From: Limnephilus marmoratus
Lineage: Eukaryota; Arthropoda; Insecta; Trichoptera; Limnephilidae
NCBI GenBank assembly: GCA_917880885.1
Contig: OU862920.1
Coordinates: 2,108,001 to 2,172,000, forward strand
Reading direction: 5' to 3'
Length of the DNA: 64,000 nucleotides
Under the pieces are notes generated by a model, which searched no databases, was not told where the DNA came from, and saw only the letters and a program-made list of their open reading frames with translations. Numbering within the stretch: position 1 is the stretch's first letter; every line of letters starts with the position of its first letter. Both the position numbers and the translations under genes were made by a program. Below are positions 63,400 to 64,000 of this stretch, piece after piece.

Positions 63400-63880
63400 C
63401 CCACAGTTGAATTTGGCAGCCACCTCTGGTTTGGAGCTCCAAAATACCTGAAAAATACCCTCGACTCTGTGCAGAAACGGTCCGTCCGTTTGATAGATTC
63501 TCCCATCTTAACAGACGGATTGCAATCCTTAGAGCATAGGCTTCAGGTGGTAATGCTATCCTTGTTCTACCGGTATTACAATGAAAGATGCTCCGAGGAA
63601 TTAGCGTCATTGATCCCTTCGACACCGGTGCATAGTCGGGAAACACGCCAAACGCGTGCCTAGCATTTGTACACGGTTGACATTTGTCACTTGAGAACAG
63701 GTCGCTTCTTCGACTCGTTCTTGTGTTCAACAGCTACAACATGGGTCTCTTCAAGACCAATGTTCATTCCTTCCTCTCCTTAAAAAAACCCTCCACACAG
63801 CATCCCAGATGACATAGGCCCTGAGGGAAATTATTTTCCTCAAGGCCTCCTGTGTGGAGTTAATGTAAAAAAGGGTAGCA
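63400..63880 (+). pseudogene. LINE 3' end (RT C-terminus and hairpin tail)
   Basis: From VEFGSHLWFGAPKYLKNTLD the frame runs SVQKRSVRLIDSPILTDGLQ, SLFYRYYNERCSEELASLIP, then in another frame the rest of the C-terminus and a 3' tail GGCCCTGAGGGAAATTATTT ... CCTCCTGTGTGGAG followed by GTAAAAAAGG. It joins the mariner remnant at about 63395. The tail is the same as 13346-13450 on the opposite strand and can fold into nested stems. Confidence 0.75.
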
Positions 63881-64000
63881 AGTGAATATATTGAAAAATA
63901 ATAAAAGGAAAAATAATTTTGGATTTTTATTTCCACTCTTTACCTCCCATTCCGCGAACTTAAAAACCCACCCTCGTACCTTGTTACATTGGAGGGGACC
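63881..64000. other. Window edge, nothing recognised
   Basis: AT-rich DNA ending CATTGGAGGGGACC; no motif seen. Confidence 0.3.

Overview
The window looks like nuclear DNA of an insect. It is AT-rich and very dense in transposable elements (TEs). It holds arthropod-type BEL/Pao and Gypsy LTR retrotransposons, Jockey-, I- and RTE-like LINEs, a tRNA-derived SINE, and many DNA transposons (hAT, piggyBac, Harbinger, Tc1/mariner, pogo). The only genes that look like host genes are split into short exons with GT..AG borders. The insect order cannot be fixed from the sequence; several repeats resemble types common in Lepidoptera, but this is an impression. I saw no bacterial operon, CRISPR array, rRNA or intact tRNA.

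One host gene can be followed on the plus strand. Six exons (24982-25234, 26560-26695, 28536-28657, 30221-30429, 34374-34528, 55565-55663) join in frame at every junction to give 307 codons from ATG 25035. Codons 67-77 (RYGREEMLVLF) resemble the eIF4E/4EHP-binding motif near the N-terminus of GIGYF proteins, so I call it GIGYF-like with moderate confidence. A CpG-rich block at 14331-14444 could be a non-coding first exon, and 57962-58062 could be a later exon. The intron 34529-55564 is 21 kb and is almost entirely TE debris.

Layout: 1-2753, 5' half of a BEL/Pao element on the minus strand. 2913-4183, an internally deleted hAT with 8-bp target duplication. 4606-8745, LINE fragments. 8851-10578, a hAT-type pseudogene split by a TTAA-flanked MITE. 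11560-12812, odd repeats (CTCGG blocks, a 55-bp-arm hairpin, a 26-28-bp periodic motif array). 13140-18530, fold-back repeats, LINE pieces and a SINE. 19665-21800, a fold-back element with a 94-bp minisatellite. 21860-34342, host exons plus nested repeats. 34529-55564, the large intron, with an I-like LINE nested in a Jockey-like LINE (39250-43810), a 6.1-kb TIR/TSD-bounded hAT-like unit (45971-52107) and a Harbinger inside a LINE inside a palindromic repeat (52590-54780). 55664-64000, GC-rich tandem repeats, a pogo-type element, an internally deleted Gypsy element, a mariner pseudogene and a LINE 3' end.

The TEs do not form a functional pathway. Their value here is stratigraphic: several nested insertions have readable target duplications, so the order of events can be reconstructed. 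No complete autonomous element is present.
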